From NCBI GenBank assembly GCA_029204225.1, contig CM055095.1, forward strand, positions 29,268,845 to 29,332,844: a DNA stretch of 64,000 bases, given 5' to 3'. The notes under the pieces are model-generated. The model was not told the DNA's origin and did no database searches. It saw nothing but the letters and a program-made list of their open reading frames with translations. Both the position numbers and the translations under genes were made by a program. This stretch comes from Diphasiastrum complanatum (lineage: Eukaryota > Streptophyta > Lycopodiopsida > Lycopodiales > Lycopodiaceae). Below are positions 62,668 to 64,000 of the stretch, piece by piece (position 1 is the first letter of the stretch; each line of letters starts with the position of its first letter).

Positions 62668-62702
62668 GCCAGTCCTGTCCCTATAGTCCGATCGAGAGAG
62701 AA
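62490..62702. repeat. (GA)n tracts with duplicated GCGGCCAGTC spacers
   Basis: GA runs at about 62538-62562 and 62620-62666 separate copies of GCGGC(C/T)AG..CTGTCCCTATAGTCCG (about 62561, 62591, 62664). The block looks like a GA-tract-mediated tandem duplication. Confidence 0.9.
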
Positions 62703-62708
62703 CGGGTT

Positions 62709-62818
62709 CATTAGCAAACTTGAAGTTGGCTCAATTGGTTAAGGCTTGACATCCAAAGTTTTTTTGGTCTCAAGTTCGAGCCTTTCATTGGAAACCAAGA
62801 AGCATTAGCAAACTTGAA
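62709..62818 (+). mobile_element. tRNA-related SINE-like insertion with target duplication
   Basis: A 78 bp insert (62725-62802) has a tRNA-type A box (TGGCTCAATTGGTTAAGGC, from about 62727) and a B box-like AGTTCGAGCC (62773-62782). It is flanked by perfect 16 bp repeats CATTAGCAAACTTGAA (62709-62724, 62803-62818). A nearby tandem copy of the locus at 62873 has the same bases without the insert. It lacks a poly-A or 3' LINE-like tail, so it may be a tRNA retropseudogene rather than a full SINE. Confidence 0.68.
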
Positions 62819-63107
62819 TTGGGATCGAGAGAGAGAGAGAGAGGGATACTCCCGATCGAGAGAGGGACGGGTTCATTAGCAAACTTGAATTGGGCCGGGC
62901 CGCCAATCATTAATTGAAAGATGAACATTTAAGCTTTACGTTGGCCAATAAAGTCAATATGCATGCATGCATGTGGAAAAGGGTCATGCATTTTCCTTTT
63001 TTAAATTTTTAGTTAAAAAAGTTTATGCATGGGTGAGGGGAGGAGGATGCATGGGTGCACCCATACACATGCGCAAAACTGTACATAAGTTTAAATATAT
63101 ATATAGA

Positions 63108-63136
63108 TTAGTTGTGAGTGCCCATTGTTGACGGGC
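63108..63136 (-). mobile_element. Second Helitron-like 3' terminus
   Basis: On the minus strand GCCCGTCAACAATGGGC (hairpin with one G-T pair) is followed by ACTCACAA and terminal CTAA, then T. It aligns with the terminus at 58564-58592, and about 90 bp outside the terminus is also homologous. Confidence 0.5.
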
Positions 63137-63139
63137 AAT

Positions 63140-63420
63140 GGCAGCCAATCTAGGTGACGGCCGATGATTTGGAAATTCAATATGTTATTGACAGGCAATG
63201 ATTTTCCGATCTAGGTGGCGGTCAATGATCTAGTGGTATGCCCGTCGTTGATGAGCGGCCGACAATCTAGGTGACGACCGATGATTTGGATAGCGATCGA
63301 TGGTTTAGGAGGAAAGCCAATGGTCATTGACAGGCGGCTGAAGGGGAGGGCCGATGGTCGTTGACGGGTTGCCAATGGACGTTGACGGGTGGTTGATGGA
63401 CATTGACGGGGGCCGAAGGG
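63140..63420. repeat. GTTGACGGGCGGCCGATG-type minisatellite
   Basis: About a dozen degenerate copies of a 20-25 bp unit (for example CGTTGACGGGTGGTTGATGG, GTGACGGCCGATGATTTGG). The same words occur just inside the Helitron-like terminus at 58564. Confidence 0.82.
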
Positions 63421-63422
63421 AG

Positions 63423-64000
63423 TGTCGCATTTTTCGGGTGGGCAGAAAGCGACTTGTGCATGGGAGACCTTCGCATTTTACTTAAAGACACCTTCGCAAT
63501 CTTAAAGGTACCTTTGCATTTTGAAGGGCACCTTCGTATTTTTTCTTAAGTTGGGAAAAAGCCGAAGGTCTACAACCTTCGCATTTTTCTAAAGGCACCT
63601 TCGCATTTTTTCAGAAGTTGGGAAAATACCGAAGGTCAAAAACCTTCGCATTTTTTGCATTTTTCCGAAGGTGTAAAAATGGTTTTCAAGGCATTTGGAG
63701 ATAGGAAAAACCTGAAGGTTAGTCAAAAATATTTTCTAAGGCATTTTTCACACAGTGTCGCATTTTCTAAGTGTTTTTGACTTAGTGTTGTCTGTTCTTC
63801 GTGACCAAAAATTGCGAACTGTGCGACGAAACTTTGCATTACCCCCATTTTCGCATTCTACGGGAGGAGGAATGTCACATTTTTCGGGAGGGCAGCAAGC
63901 AGCTGATGCATGGGAGACTTCACATTTCACTTAAAGGCACCTTTGCAATTTTAAGGGAAAACCCGAAGGTTAGCCAAAAATATTTTCTAAGGCATTTTTG
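63423..64000. repeat. CCTTCGCATTTT-rich repeat, two large units
   Basis: GTCGCATTTTTCGGG(T/A)GGGCAG at 63423 recurs near 63871 (GTCACATTTTTCGGGAGGGCAG), a period of about 446 bp, with inner repeats of ACCTTCGCATTTTT. The second unit runs off the window end. The vocabulary resembles the gypsy leader at 38.8-40.8 kb. Confidence 0.75.

Overview
This 64 kb window looks like nuclear DNA of a large, repeat-rich land-plant genome. The evidence is spliced plant-type genes (a CLE peptide precursor and a MAP70 fragment), plant-style Ty1/copia and Ty3/gypsy elements primed by initiator tRNA-Met or tRNA-Asp, CACTA (Tnp2) and Helitron relics, AT-rich intergenic DNA and very many GA/CT microsatellites. A Penelope-like reverse transcriptase relic together with a multi-domain CLE precursor makes a fern or other non-flowering vascular plant attractive, but the sequence alone does not prove it. 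Layout: 1-2.4 kb holds a Penelope-like RT relic (minus strand). 2.6-8.6 kb is a plus-strand copia element split by a minus-strand copia (3610-7620) with recognisable termini and target duplication. 8.9-11.8 kb has three more copia fragments. 12.0-14.6 kb is a broken CACTA transposase. 15.5-18.3 kb is a compact putative DNA transposon: a three-exon gene flanked by arrays of a palindromic TATCCACG-type repeat, apparently inserted into a copia pol gene (18.4-19.7 kb). 19.7-24 kb is nearly featureless apart from two adjacent hairpins. 24.0-25.9 kb holds the one convincing intact host gene, a CLE-family precursor with signal peptide and three CLE motifs. 28.7-33.1 kb carries copia LTR/PBS and a minus-strand gypsy relic with a tandem-repeat leader. 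33.2-35.9 kb is an unclassified transposase-like relic. 36.6 kb has a copia tail. 37.8-45.6 kb is a Ty3/gypsy element with duplicated 5' LTR+leader and a gag-pol carrying many stops, most of which fit C-to-T decay. 45.7-50 kb contains two copia relics, 50-53.6 kb is microsatellites and featureless DNA, and 53.6-57.3 kb is a gypsy integrase scrap and two nested copia fragments. 57.9-64 kb contains Helitron-like 3' ends, minisatellites, a MAP70 gene fragment and a tRNA-related SINE-like insertion. Apart from the CLE gene and possibly the 16-17 kb gene, every coding segment appears to be a decayed transposable element or gene fragment. The window therefore reads as one small signalling gene embedded in several layers of nested transposons.
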